From Oscillatoriales cyanobacterium (GTDB lineage Bacteria; Cyanobacteriota; Cyanobacteriia; Cyanobacteriales; Laspinemataceae), in assembly GCA_011390955.1 (NCBI GenBank), contig JAABRM010000027.1, positions 1 through 64,000 on the forward strand: DNA of 64,000 bases, read 5' to 3'. The position numbers were made by a program, and so were the translations under genes. This document shows positions 26,997 to 35,448 of this stretch, one piece after another. Under the pieces are notes generated by a model. That model was given only the letters and a program-made list of their open reading frames with translations, was not told the origin of the DNA and did no database searches. Position 1 is the first letter of the stretch. Every line of letters starts with the position of its first letter.

Positions 26997-27662
26997 TTAA
27001 ATTTTTATTTCACATTCTTTAGATAGAATCAACTTTAAATTTGTATAAAAATCATCATTTTCCAGGAAATCTGGTAAACTCATATTTTCTACATAAGGTA
27101 AATAATAAGAACTTAATTTTCCCAACAATCCTGTCTGTTGTAATTTATTTTTAACCATTTCTATATCTTCTTCAACATCTTTTTTTTCTCCACAGCGATT
27201 AGGCACAATAGTAAGTTTCAGGGGAAATCCTTTTATTTGACTTTGGGTGACAATTATTTTTAGTTCATCGGGAATTGCTTCCATTGCTTCTGAATCCCCT
27301 GGCACGATAGGTGCGATGACTCTCCAGCCTTTACCCTTTTTATCTACTAACTTCTCCAAAATTTCCCATTTATCATCTGTATCTGCTACTGCTACGTCAA
27401 ATTTACCCATGCCTGGAAAGCTGGTTGGAAGACCTTGGAACTCTTCAGGATCAAATTTATTCTCATCTGCAATTTCGATCGATCCATATAAATCCGGATT
27501 TTCTTTTTGCTTATTTTCTATATGTTGTAGGATTCTAGACGAACTTGAAAGTTTAAGAACTAACACTTTTTTGCCTTCAGCAGCAAGTAATAATGCTGCA
27601 TTGGTTGCTATAGTTGTTTTACCAACGCCACCTTTCGGAGAATTAATGACTAATTTTAGCAT
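26997..27662 (-). CDS. ParA/MinD-like ATPase
   Basis: A 221-residue P-loop ATPase of the ParA/MinD class. The deviant Walker A SPKGGVGKTTIATN lies at residues 8-21, a VAVADTDD motif near 91 takes the place of the usual DxxP/DTPP, and VPNRCGEKKDVEEDIEMV near 150 follows. It is shorter than plasmid ParA and has no N-terminal HTH. It is the first gene of a three-gene minus-strand operon with an unknown protein and a PD-(D/E)XK-like protein, and no ParB is present. It might position or regulate the nuclease. The operon is flanked on its upstream side by acnB and murJ remnants. Confidence 0.85.
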   Translation of the reverse strand: MLKLVINSPKGGVGKTTIATNAALLLAAEGKKVLVLKLSSSSRILQHIENKQKENPDLYGSIEIADENKFDPEEFQGLPTSFPGMGKFDVAVADTDDKWEILEKLVDKKGKGWRVIAPIVPGDSEAMEAIPDELKIIVTQSQIKGFPLKLTIVPNRCGEKKDVEEDIEMVKNKLQQTGLLGKLSSYYLPYVENMSLPDFLENDDFYTNLKLILSKECEIKI

Positions 27663-27698
27663 TTCATTATCTATCCCTAGATTTACAGATTGACAAGA

Positions 27699-28110
27699 TC
27701 AGTAGTAATCAATGTCAACCTCATTAAGAGTAATTTGAAAATTGTACCAAACCAAAGCCTCTACTGTGTCAAGCTTAGACATATACTCCATAGAAATTAC
27801 TCGGACTAAATCATCAAAACGAGAAATCTCATCAAAATTGATCGATCGAGCCTGGTGACATCGGGCTATAATTGCTGAGTAAACTTCAGTAATGCCAATT
27901 CTACCATATCTAAAGGCATTACGCCCAAAGCGGCGGCAAAAGCGACCAAATCTGAACCAGTGGGGAAGGAAATACCGAGAAGGAAACGAGTGTGGGAATC
28001 GCCACCTAGATCGACTAATAGCCTCCAGTTTAACTATAAGTGAATGATACCAGATCCTGCCCGTAGAGCTACACCCCCACGAGGAAAAAAGTCAGGTAAT
28101 TCTTTATCCA
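27699..28110 (-). pseudogene. Aconitate hydratase B (acnB) remnant 1
   Basis: Read on the minus strand, this stretch carries AcnB pieces in broken frames: FFPRGGVALRAGSGIIH (compare RGGVSLRPGDGVIHSWLN in AcnB), then [34 protein letters not shown], and finally a tail INFDEISRFDDLVRVIS ending at the TGA at 27699-27701. Stops and frame changes separate the parts. The conserved [13 protein letters not shown] stretch belongs to the iron-sulfur aconitase active-site region. No intact acnB is in the window. It sits between the ParA operon and murJ remnant B. Confidence 0.8.
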
Positions 28111-28137
28111 ATTAAAAGCCAATCCCGATCCGATCGC

Positions 28138-28310
28138 CCATCAATATCACATTACTAATCATAAACATTGCTCCCTTCACCCATCAGAATACTGCCAATT
28201 AACGCTTAAATAAGGGAAACTACTATCTTGACTTGTAACGATAAGTGTCTGAACCGAAAAAAGCCGCTCGTTCTTTAGCGGGAATTGCCGGAATTGTGGC
28301 GATCGGATCG
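28138..28310 (+). pseudogene. murJ 5'-end remnant B
   Basis: Same extent as remnant A: the murJ leader (ATCACATTACTAATCATAAA; CTGCCAATTAACGCTTAAAT), the start region and AAAGCCGCTCGTTCTTTAGC, ending at GGAATTGTGGCGATC. The junction on its right (ATCGCCGTTACACTACAAAA and following) is shared with remnant A, so A and B descend from one rearranged copy. Confidence 0.85.
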
Positions 28311-28371
28311 CCGTTACACTACAAAACTTATCTGAAAATAAAATAGCGATCGCCCCTTTGCCCACAAACCA

Positions 28372-28435
28372 AGAAACCGGGTTCTCCGTTGTTTTTGCCA
28401 CAATACCGAGATTTAAAATAAGAAACCCGGTTTCT
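28372..28435. repeat. REPIN-like palindrome pair
   Basis: AGAAACCGGGTTCT at 28372-28385 and AGAAACCCGGTTTCT at 28421-28435 with the spacer ending ACCGAGATTTAAAATA. It is nearly identical to the pair at 25614-25677 and precedes the 3' end of xisI copy 2, as a half copy does at xisI copy 1 (23401-23415). Confidence 0.9.
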
Positions 28436-28466
28436 GAACCCCAATCTTCCCCAGAAAGGTAAAAAA

Positions 28467-28808
28467 TTAAGCCACAGCAAAATCAGTGAACTTACGACTT
28501 TCTGGATCGTAAAACGCTAAAACAATATCCTCCTTGGGGACACCTTCTATTAATAATTCTGTAGCAATCCCCTCCTCTGTCCAATCTTCCTCAATATAAA
28601 TTTTCTCGTTTTTAATCCGAATATGAACCTGAATATTTCTGATTTTTTTCTTACCTTCCCAACCCATAAACAACCAAAAATATTGATCGTGTATTTCATC
28701 AAAAACAAGACAACTTTCTTGGTCTAAATTTGCTGAATTTGAAACCCATTGGTGATATTCTGTTAATACCTTTTTAATAGAATTACGATATTTTTCTAAT
28801 TGAGCCAT
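28467..28808 (-). CDS. xisI: XisI protein, copy 2
   Basis: A 113-residue XisI-family protein, same length as copy 1. From [20 protein letters not shown] to the C-terminal KFTDFAVA the two are almost identical, while the first 50 residues ([18 protein letters not shown]) differ in most positions. Strong conservation of only the C-terminal half suggests gene conversion or a recent partial exchange. It overlaps xisH copy 2 by 13 bases, as in copy 1. Confidence 0.93.
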   Translation of the reverse strand: MAQLEKYRNSIKKVLTEYHQWVSNSANLDQESCLVFDEIHDQYFWLFMGWEGKKKIRNIQVHIRIKNEKIYIEEDWTEEGIATELLIEGVPKEDIVLAFYDPESRKFTDFAVA

Positions 28809-29212
28809 TGTAAAATTTCCTCCTTTTCCATATCAACAACAATCAAAAGTAATTGATTTATCTTAGTAATATCTTGAATTGAGTCTCGCCTGAAAAAATT
28901 TTCATAAATGCTGTCCTTAATTGCTAGATAAATTTGATATTCTGGATCGGTAAGATTGATTAAGTTTCGATATAAAATATATTGTCCTAATGCCAATTCA
29001 AAATCTCTCATGGGTGAGGAACTTAAAAAACTTTTTATTTCGACAACAATTTTCCGCCCATTTTGTTCAGCAACAATTGGTTTCTCTACTGCTAAATCAG
29101 CAAATAATTCAGCATCTTTGTATTTGATTTTATAAGGATCGGCTGTAATTGTCCAACCATCCTTAATTAAAGCATTTTTTACTGCATCATGGTAAATATC
29201 TTTTGCTGGCAT
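28796..29212 (-). CDS. xisH: XisH protein, copy 2
   Basis: A 138-residue XisH protein, starting [20 protein letters not shown], with the DLAVEK...[12 protein letters not shown] nuclease-like core and [11 protein letters not shown]. It is a paralogue of the copy at 23777, differing mostly in the C-terminal third. A GAGGAAA ribosome binding site precedes the ATG. It is followed upstream (to the right) by acnB remnant 2. Confidence 0.93.
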   Translation of the reverse strand: MPAKDIYHDAVKNALIKDGWTITADPYKIKYKDAELFADLAVEKPIVAEQNGRKIVVEIKSFLSSSPMRDFELALGQYILYRNLINLTDPEYQIYLAIKDSIYENFFRRDSIQDITKINQLLLIVVDMEKEEILQWLN

Positions 29213-29276
29213 TTTCCTCGTTGTAATTTTGTAATTGAGTTAGGTGAGCCAATTAAGACCCACCCCAATTATTATA

Positions 29277-29386
29277 CTACACGAAAACCTTCTCAAGCTT
29301 AGGCAGATGATCGACAGGAATCACCCGCCCAAAATCCTCAAAACCCGCGATCTCATCAAAATTGAGATAACGGTATAAATCACCCT
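29277..29386 (-). pseudogene. acnB remnant 2 (3' end)
   Basis: On the minus strand this reads GDLYRYLNFDEIAGFED, then FGRVIPVDHLPKLEKVFV and a TAG at 29277-29279. This matches the C-terminal end of aconitase B (YRYLNF). It is only the last ~36 codons. The DNA right after the stop (ATTATACTACAC read on plus) resembles the flank of remnants 1 and 3. Confidence 0.75.
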
Positions 29387-29462
29387 TAAACCGATCGCCA
29401 AGATAATTTTTTCAGCATTGAACCACAGAGACACGAAGGACACAGAGAATTAGAGAATCAAG

Positions 29463-29815
29463 CCATCAATATCACATTACTAATCATAAATATTTCTCCC
29501 TTCAGCCATCAGAATACTGCCAATTAACGCTTAAATAAGGGAAACCACTATCTTGACTCGTAACCATTCGTGTCTGAACAGAAAAAAGCCGCTCGTTCTT
29601 TAGCGGGAATTGCCGGAATTGTGGCCATAGCCACATTGATTAGTAAAGTTTTTGGCTTAGTCCGTCAGGTAGCGGTAAGCGAAGCTATGCCGTCAGGCTT
29701 ATCGCCGCTGCTTTTGGGGTAGGCGCCGCCTTCGATGCCTATAATTACGCCTATGTAATTCCCGGATTTTTGTTAATCCTCCTCGGTGGAATTAATGGCC
29801 CATTTCACAGTGCGA
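29463..29815 (+). pseudogene. murJ 5'-end remnant C (about 75 codons)
   Basis: The longest of the three murJ heads. It includes the leader, the GTG start and the coding region to CCCATTTCACAGTGC, corresponding to 31231-31551 of the real gene. It carries a 26-base insertion at 29675-29700, inside a HIP1 site that is intact in murJ, which shifts the frame. After 29815 it diverges into an unrelated remnant. Confidence 0.88.
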
Positions 29816-29894
29816 TCGTCAATTATTAAAATCGCACAAAATAGTAAAAATCAGTTAACCTAAAGTCAGATTATCCCATGATATTGTTTAATTT

Positions 29895-30177
29895 ATGAAT
29901 AGTCTATTGATTGTCGGAGGATAAGTCCAAATCGCGAACAGCTTCAATTAGTAGAAGATATTTTTGCCAAAACAAAGTGCTTAATAATTTTTGATTATGA
30001 CCAATATCCAGAGCATAATTAAAAAAGTTTAGATTTGTCTTCAACAGATTTAATTAATAGTTTAGAATCTTTACAAAAAAGATATCTAGTCAAAAAAAAT
30101 AAAGGAGATAAAATTATGTTTAAATTAGATTCTGTTTTTAGAGAATATGTGAAAAATTGTGGTAAAAATAGCTGTTA
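29895..30177 (+). pseudogene. Remnant of an NTPase-type regulator (NB-ARC/STAND-like)
   Basis: Frames broken by stops spell SPNREQLQLVEDIFAKTK, CLIIFDYDQYPEHN, then DLSSTDLINSLESLQKRYLV and LDSVFREYVKN. The last two segments resemble the winged-helix end of STAND NTPases in cyanobacteria (LLxALESLxRRxLx...xxVxxEYV). There is no P-loop, so only a fragment remains. The assignment is tentative. Confidence 0.35.
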
Positions 30178-30624
30178 AATTTCTGGCCATTCTTTAGCTT
30201 CAACAAATAAAGATAAATGCTTTTTATTACTTGTTGCCACAATTACCTCATGTCCATGATGAGCCACTAAAATCGCTTGAGATGCTAAAATAACATCACC
30301 ATCTAAGGCTTTATTGTCGGCGGTTGGCTTACCTTTTTTTCTAGCTTCAGCCCATAATTCTGCTGCTTTTAACATTACTTCTGTAGTCAGAGGAAGATAG
30401 ATAATTGCTGATTTTAGTTGCTCTAATTTTCTGATACCTGAAAGTTTATTCGCTCTTAATAACTCCCGTCTGATTTCATAATCTATAATTTCGGGTAAAA
30501 TTACTTGATAACCTCGTTGAGAAAGAGTTAAAAACCATTCTTGACATTGCAATGCTAAAGGAGTCGCTTTAGGATTAGTAATTAATCCCACTGGTGCAGA
30601 ATCCAATAAAATAACTTTACTCAT
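30175..30624 (-). CDS. PIN-domain toxin, VapC-like
   Basis: A 149-residue PIN protein. The first Asp is in MSKVILLDSAPVGLI, the second acidic residue in PEIIDYEIRRELL near 52, and ALDGDVILASQAI near 107 carries the later acidic positions; it ends with VIVATSNKKHLSLF. PIN toxins cleave RNA, often tRNA or rRNA. Its start overlaps the upstream antitoxin-like gene by 4 bases (ATGA). All key acids are present, so it could be active. Confidence 0.85.
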   Translation of the reverse strand: MSKVILLDSAPVGLITNPKATPLALQCQEWFLTLSQRGYQVILPEIIDYEIRRELLRANKLSGIRKLEQLKSAIIYLPLTTEVMLKAAELWAEARKKGKPTADNKALDGDVILASQAILVAHHGHEVIVATSNKKHLSLFVEAKEWPEI

Positions 30625-30926
30625 TCAATTGAAACCCCCTCAAGAGATTCAATAATTTTTAAAGTTTCTTTTTGTTCATTCTCATCATCTAATTCAGCCC
30701 AAGAATCAAATAAATTTTTAAACTTTTCTGGATTTTGGTCACTATTATTAATTTGATGAATAGCATTATTCCAAGCATTAACAGATGTCTGTTTTGTAAT
30801 TAAACTTTCACGAAATAAACGCACAAAATTTAATAATTCTGGGATAAATTCTTCGGGAGTCTGCTCAATTTCCATTAATAAATCTAGTCGTTGTTTTGTT
30901 GCTGTAACTTTATAGTTATTCATCAT
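30621..30926 (-). CDS. Putative antitoxin partner of PIN toxin
   Basis: A 101-residue acidic, helical protein (MMNNYKVTATKQRLDLLMEI, EQTPEEFIPELLNFVRLF). No AbrB, RHH or Phd motif is clear. The position immediately before a PIN gene with a 4-base overlap, and its small acidic nature, make it a likely antitoxin. The 'LLxEIEQTPEEFIPELLNFVRLF' stretch is often seen in cyanobacterial antitoxin-like proteins. Confidence 0.65.
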   Translation of the reverse strand: MMNNYKVTATKQRLDLLMEIEQTPEEFIPELLNFVRLFRESLITKQTSVNAWNNAIHQINNSDQNPEKFKNLFDSWAELDDENEQKETLKIIESLEGVSIE

Positions 30927-30993
30927 TATTTACCTATATTTTTATTTTTTTGCTAAAATAAGTCCTAAAATTAAGACCCATCCTACTATTATA

Positions 30994-31077
30994 CTAAACC
31001 ACAGCATCCCCCAACTTAGGCATTGGCTCCACAGAGAAGATATCATAAATCGTAAAGTCGGACAACGCCCTATATCT
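30994..31077 (-). pseudogene. acnB remnant 3 (3' end, degenerate)
   Basis: The minus-strand reading gives RYRALSDFTIYDIFSVE, PMPKLGDAVV and a stop. The ending resembles that of remnant 2 (LPKLEKVFV), and the DNA past the stop (CCATCCTACTATTATACTAA on plus) resembles the same flank. Weak on its own, it is supported by its position: between an accessory operon and a murJ 5' end, as with remnants 1 and 2. Confidence 0.45.
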
Positions 31078-31205
31078 AAGTAGGTGAACATAATTAATTG
31101 CACTTTTCGTTCCCCACCGTAAATCCTTGGATTCCCGCCTTCGCGGGAATGACAGTTTTTCTTCTGATATGGTCTGTGGTGCATTTATTTCTGCCCACCT
31201 ACTTA
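31077..31205. mobile_element. MITE, TAAGTAGGTG family, copy 1
   Basis: A 129-bp element with imperfect terminal inverted repeats of about 27 bp: it begins TAAGTAGGTGAACATAATTA and ends CTGCCCACCTACTTA. The centre has a TTCCCGCC/GGCGGGAA-like hairpin (GATTCCCGCCTTCGCGGGAA). An inverted copy lies at 62740-62891. It is flanked by TA-rich DNA, consistent with a TA target. It is inserted next to acnB remnant 3, 126 bases before murJ. Confidence 0.8.
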
Positions 31206-31331
31206 TATAATAAAACCCCAAGAGTAATTCATATCACATTACTAATCATAAACATTTCTCCCTTCACCCATCAGAATACTGCCAATTAACGCTTAAATAA
31301 GGGAAACCACTATAGGAACTCGTAACGATAA

Positions 31332-32987
31332 GTGTCTGAACAGAAAAAAGCCGCTCGTTCTTTAGCGGGAATTGCCGGAATTGTGGCCATAGCCACATTG
31401 ATTAGTAAAGTTTTTGGCTTAGTCCGTCAGGTAGCGATCGCCGCTGCTTTTGGGGTAGGCGCCGCCTTCGATGCCTATAATTACGCCTATGTAATTCCCG
31501 GATTTTTGTTAATCCTCCTCGGTGGAATTAATGGCCCATTTCACAGTGCCATCATCAGTGTATTGGCGAAGCGGGATAAAGAAGAAGCCGGGCCATTGGT
31601 AGAAACCATCAATACCTTAGTCACTAGCTTATTGCTGCTGGTGACGATCGCCTTAGTCATATTTGCCGAACCCCTGATGACTTTGGTAGCGCCCGGATTG
31701 AATATTACCGAAGCCCAAGCATTAGCCCAGGGCATGACCCCGGAAAATTTTCAAACCCTACTTTTGACCAAAGATATTGCCATTGAACAATTTAGAATTA
31801 TGGCACCGTTGGCCATGTTAGCGGGTTTAATTGGCATTGGGTTTGGCACATTAAACGCTGCGGATCAATATTGGTTGCCGTCCATTAGTCCCCTATTTTC
31901 TAGTGTGGCCTTAATTGGCGCGATCGGGATTTTAGCCTTGGATCTCGGTAGCCAAATTACTGCCCCAGAATATGCCTTACTCGGTGGTAGAGTCTTGGCT
32001 TGGGGCACCCTCGCTGGGGCAATTTTGCAATGGTTAGTCCAGTTAATTGCCCAATGGCGTAGCGGTTTGGGTACATTGCGGCTGCGGTTTGAATTTAACC
32101 GTCCGGGAGTCAAAGAAGTGATGCAGGTAATGGGTCCGGCGACCCTTTCCTCCGGGATGCTGCATATTAACGTTTATACGGATTTATGGTTTGCCTCGTT
32201 TATTCCTCAAGCGGCTGCCGCGTTGGGTTATGCCGGTTTATTAGTGCAAACCCCGTTAGGAATTATTTCTAATATGTTGTTGGTGCCCTTAATGCCGGTG
32301 TTTTCCCGGTTAGCTGACCCGCAAAATTGGCCGGAATTAAAAGACCGCATTCGCCAAGGGTTAGTGTTGACGGGAATTACCATGCTACCAATGGGCATTT
32401 TAATGATTGTTTTGGCGGTGCCCATTGTCCGGGTGGTGTATGAACGGGGGGCTTTTAATCCAGAAGCTTCGGCGTTTGTCGCCCCTATGTTGATGGCTTA
32501 TGGGGTGGGGATGTTTTTTTATCTCGGTCGTGATGTGGTGGTGCGCGTATTTTATGCCCTGGGGGATGGGGAAACGCCATTTCGCGTCAGTATGGCGAAT
32601 ATTTTCCTCAATGCAATTCTGGATTATTTATTAGTCCAAAGCTTTGGGGCACCGGGTTTGGTGTTGGCAACGGTGGGGGTGAATATTACTTCAATGGTGG
32701 CATTGTTGTGGTTGCTAGATCGGAAATTAAATGGGTTGCCGATATTAAGTTGGAGTGGCGCGATCGCCTCTTTAACTGCTGCCAGTTTCGTTGCCGGGGC
32801 TGCCAGTTGGGGCATCTTGTGGGGCATTGAGCAAATTTTAGGCACTCAGGGTTTCCTAATTGTGATTTTAGAATTAGCGATCGCTGGTTTAGGAGGTTTA
32901 GCGGTGTTTGCCTTAATTGCCACCCAATTAAAGTTAGAAGAAGTGGATATTTTTGTCGATCGGGTGCGGCAAAAGTTAGGGAGATAG
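31332..32987 (+). CDS. murJ: Lipid II flippase MurJ
   Basis: A 551-residue MATE/MVF-family membrane protein that flips lipid II across the inner membrane for peptidoglycan synthesis. It starts at GTG 31332 (MSEQKKAARSLAGIAGIVA), and about 14 membrane helices follow. Conserved MurJ features include TLISKVFGLVRQVAIAAAFG in TM1 with the essential Arg, AAALGYAGLLVQTPLGIIS near 300, VVRVVYERGAF near 372 and RVFYALGDGETPFRVS near 405. Family length is normal and no break is visible. The same leader and 5' end are present three times upstream as remnants A-C, and 3' pieces lie downstream, so this is the surviving intact copy in a rearranged array. Confidence 0.95.
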   Translation: MSEQKKAARSLAGIAGIVAIATLISKVFGLVRQVAIAAAFGVGAAFDAYNYAYVIPGFLLILLGGINGPFHSAIISVLAKRDKEEAGPLVETINTLVTSLLLLVTIALVIFAEPLMTLVAPGLNITEAQALAQGMTPENFQTLLLTKDIAIEQFRIMAPLAMLAGLIGIGFGTLNAADQYWLPSISPLFSSVALIGAIGILALDLGSQITAPEYALLGGRVLAWGTLAGAILQWLVQLIAQWRSGLGTLRLRFEFNRPGVKEVMQVMGPATLSSGMLHINVYTDLWFASFIPQAAAALGYAGLLVQTPLGIISNMLLVPLMPVFSRLADPQNWPELKDRIRQGLVLTGITMLPMGILMIVLAVPIVRVVYERGAFNPEASAFVAPMLMAYGVGMFFYLGRDVVVRVFYALGDGETPFRVSMANIFLNAILDYLLVQSFGAPGLVLATVGVNITSMVALLWLLDRKLNGLPILSWSGAIASLTAASFVAGAASWGILWGIEQILGTQGFLIVILELAIAGLGGLAVFALIATQLKLEEVDIFVDRVRQKLGR

Positions 32988-33277
32988 TTAATTGTTGATT
33001 GTTGTTGGTTGATTGTTGTTGGTTGATGGACGATATGGCTGAGGTAGAATAGTAGGGGCAAAGCATACTCTTCGAGAAGGCTTCGCCTACGGGCAGTTAA
33101 CTCTCGGTTTTTACAGGTAATTTTTTACCCGAATGCTTTGCCCTTACCGGCAGTTAATCGCGGTTTCACAGTAAAAATAATTCCCCTTATGCTTCGCCCT
33201 TCCATCGTATAGGCGCGATCGCTGGTAAATTCTGTTCTATAATCATAGAAGTTAAACCTTATCATATCCTCAACCCC
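32988..33277. repeat. Repeat-filled gap after murJ
   Basis: Begins with TTGATTGTTGTTGG short repeats directly after the murJ stop, followed by a pair of related ~60-bp blocks ending in GCAAAGCAT / GAATGCTTTGCCCTTACC with GGCAGTTAA in both. HIP1 and an AT-rich promoter-like stretch precede the antitoxin gene. No gene was recognised. Confidence 0.7.
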
Positions 33278-33463
33278 ATGAAAGGCTACATACAAGGACA
33301 AACCATTATTCTTATAGAACCCTTGCCGGAAAATCTCCGAGAAGGTGATGAAGTAGATGTTTCAATTGCCATCAAGCCAGAGAAAACATATCCTTTTCCT
33401 ACATTTCAGTTAGGAGTTAAAGACGAATATCTGAATCGGGAAAAAATCTATGAAGAAGATTAG
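33278..33463 (+). CDS. Antitoxin of PIN module (DUF104/AbrB-like)
   Basis: A 61-residue protein. It begins MKGYIQGQTIILIEPLPENL, followed by REGDEVDVSIAIK. The two-stranded 'G.I.G..I.L.EPLPENLREGDEVDVS' pattern is the common form of cyanobacterial antitoxins paired with PIN toxins. It overlaps the PIN gene by 14 bases. It should neutralise the toxin and bind the operon promoter, by analogy with the family. Confidence 0.75.
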   Translation: MKGYIQGQTIILIEPLPENLREGDEVDVSIAIKPEKTYPFPTFQLGVKDEYLNREKIYEED

Positions 33464-33929
33464 AGTATTGTTCGATACGAATGTTTTAGTATATGCTCAT
33501 GATGAATTAGCCACTTATCATGCTGATTCAGCAGACTTGTTAAAGTTAGGTATAGAAGATAAAATCCAAGGATTTTTAGCGGAACAAAATATTATCGAAT
33601 TATATCGCATTTTAACGAATCCAGTAGCCATGAAAGGATCGCCGTTGACTCCTATACAAACCAATCAGTTAATTCAAGCTACTTATTTGAACCGTAATTT
33701 TAAAATTCTTTATCCTACTGAAGAGACGGTAAAAAAAGTCTTAGATTTAGCCGTGAATCATAACGTCACTTCAGCTAAAATATTCGATATTCGGATAGCG
33801 GCTTTGATGTTAGAGTACAAAATTGATTATTTGGCTACTTACAATATTACTCATTTTCAGGGAATCCCAAAAGTAAATCCTTTGAAACCATCAGAAATTT
33901 TGCATCTTGTTCATAACTCACTCAACTAA
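33450..33929 (+). CDS. PIN-domain toxin, VapC-like
   Basis: A 159-residue PIN protein. VLFDTNVLVYAHDE (first Asp at residue 9), AEQNIIELYRILTNP (Glu near 52), SAKIFDIRIAALMLEY (Asp near 115) and YLATYNITHFQGI at the end are all in place. It lies in a two-gene operon with the antitoxin directly upstream. It probably acts as an RNase toxin. It is intact, unlike the module at 24.6-25.2 kb. Confidence 0.88.
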   Translation: MKKIRVLFDTNVLVYAHDELATYHADSADLLKLGIEDKIQGFLAEQNIIELYRILTNPVAMKGSPLTPIQTNQLIQATYLNRNFKILYPTEETVKKVLDLAVNHNVTSAKIFDIRIAALMLEYKIDYLATYNITHFQGIPKVNPLKPSEILHLVHNSLN

Positions 33930-34205
33930 CTGATGTTCAGGATTGACCGTTAACAGACTGTCTAGTTTAAGCATAATATATTGCTGAGAAAATATCGGGA
34001 AGTGGTGAGGCGCGATCGCTTCTGGATCCGAGTCAAGAGGCATCGCGTAACTGGCGATCGGTGATGAATTTGGGATAGACTATAATCTCAGGATATTGTT
34101 GGAGATATATGTGTAATTTTATCCCAATCTCCGGCAAATTATACCCTGGGAATCCAGCCCAAACCACCTTGGTCTTAATCATCTCATAAGCGAGTGTAAA
34201 TATTT
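33930..34205. other. Degenerate repeat region
   Basis: The segment 33948-34010 (GACCGTTAACAGACTGT... TATTGCTGAGAAAATATCGG ...AGTGGTGAGGCG) has a diverged copy at 35284-35338. This suggests that the DNA flanking murJ on this side is duplicated. No gene is recognised. Confidence 0.6.
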
Positions 34206-35108
34206 ATGAAATTAGTAAACTTTTTCAAAGATTTAGTCTATCAAAAATTTCCCGGATTTATTTTTAGATTTTTCGCTCACTCTAATGACGCGATCGCTCA
34301 TTTAAAAAAATATAACTTCTCGATGGTATTAAACTTAGAAGACAATGCTATCAGTCGGCCAATTCTCGTTAAAGGCCAATATGAACAAAATGTCACTCAA
34401 GTTTTGCTAAAATATTTAAACCAATTAAAACCCGACCTGCATTTTTTAGACATCGGGGCTAATTTAGGCTATTATAGTTTGTTGGTAGCCAGTCAGTGTC
34501 CTCAAGCTAAAATATACAGTTTTGAACCCGATCGAAAAAACTTTAATTTATTCACCACCAGCATTATTTATAATCAATTTCAAAATCAGATTCAATCTTA
34601 TCGGTTAGCGGTCAGCAATGAAAATAAAACCATCGTCATTTCCAACCTAGGAAATCAGGCAAATTATGGAGCCAGATTCACCGGCAATACCGCCCAAGAG
34701 TTACGGGCTTATGTTCATGGAGACAACCCTTATTATGAGGAAATACCCGCAGTTCGTCTAGATGATTTTTTACCGGATATTCAAATAGATATGGTCAAAA
34801 TTGATATTGAAGGCTATGAACCCTTTGCCCTCCAGGGAATGCTTAACCTATTAAAAAAGAATCGACCGATTATTTTGGCTGAATTTGCCCCGTCTAACTT
34901 AAAATTTTTCGGCAAAATTGAACCGCCAGAATTTCTAGAATTTTTTACCAATCTTGACTATACCATCAATTTAATCGATCGCCAAGGCCAGGTAATTGCT
35001 TACGACCGGAATATAGACCAGTTAATTCAAGATTTTGGCACTTATCAAACACATCATCTCGATCTGATTTTCTTGCCCCTTTTGTTGCACCTTGGGGAAA
35101 AGAGTTAG
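34206..35108 (+). CDS. FkbM-family methyltransferase
   Basis: A 300-residue SAM-dependent methyltransferase. The SAM-binding motif I is HFLDIGANLGYYSLLVA near residue 79, motif II is AKIYSFEPDRKNFNLF near 100, and DMVKIDIEGYEPFALQGM near 197 carries the FkbM hallmark DIEG. The C-terminus (RPIILAEFAPSNLKFFG) is typical. FkbM proteins O-methylate sugars or secondary metabolites. No glycan cluster is adjacent, so it may be a cargo gene of the island. The first ~50 residues are basic and aromatic. Confidence 0.9.
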   Translation: MKLVNFFKDLVYQKFPGFIFRFFAHSNDAIAHLKKYNFSMVLNLEDNAISRPILVKGQYEQNVTQVLLKYLNQLKPDLHFLDIGANLGYYSLLVASQCPQAKIYSFEPDRKNFNLFTTSIIYNQFQNQIQSYRLAVSNENKTIVISNLGNQANYGARFTGNTAQELRAYVHGDNPYYEEIPAVRLDDFLPDIQIDMVKIDIEGYEPFALQGMLNLLKKNRPIILAEFAPSNLKFFGKIEPPEFLEFFTNLDYTINLIDRQGQVIAYDRNIDQLIQDFGTYQTHHLDLIFLPLLLHLGEKS

Positions 35109-35206
35109 TCAAACCCTGTCTGATAATTTCTCAGATATAGGGAACTTCTCAGATAGTGACTTGATGAGTTTATTGGGGCGCGATTCCGCTTTGATTGAAT
35201 CCAGAG

Positions 35207-35235
35207 GCGATCGCCTCTTTAACTGCTGCCAGTTT
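35207..35235 (+). pseudogene. murJ 3'-region remnant D
   Basis: Twenty-nine bases identical to murJ 32760-32788 (GCGATCGCCTCTTTAACTGC, then TGCCAGTTT). They are followed by TTGATTGTTG-type sequence like that just after the real murJ stop, so the rest of the 3' end appears deleted. The upstream flank CTTTGATTGAATCCAGAG is shared with remnant E. Confidence 0.7.
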
Positions 35236-35448
35236 GCTGATAGATTGTTGATTGTTGTTTGTTTACGGTTGACCGTTGTTGGTTGACCGTTAACAGACCG
35301 ATAATATTGCTGAGGAGATATTGGGAGGTGGTGAGGCGATCGCACCCAAAACTACCCCACACATGAAAAGTGCGATCGGTTCAAAATAAAGACATCATAT
35401 CCATATTTTGAACCCGATAAAAATATTAAATAGCTTTGTAGTTATTTT

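Noticed and set aside
23448-29212. xisH/xisI as evidence for an fdxN-type excision element
   Set aside because: No fdxN, no large serine recombinase (XisF) and no element borders are present. XisHI pairs occur widely without such elements.
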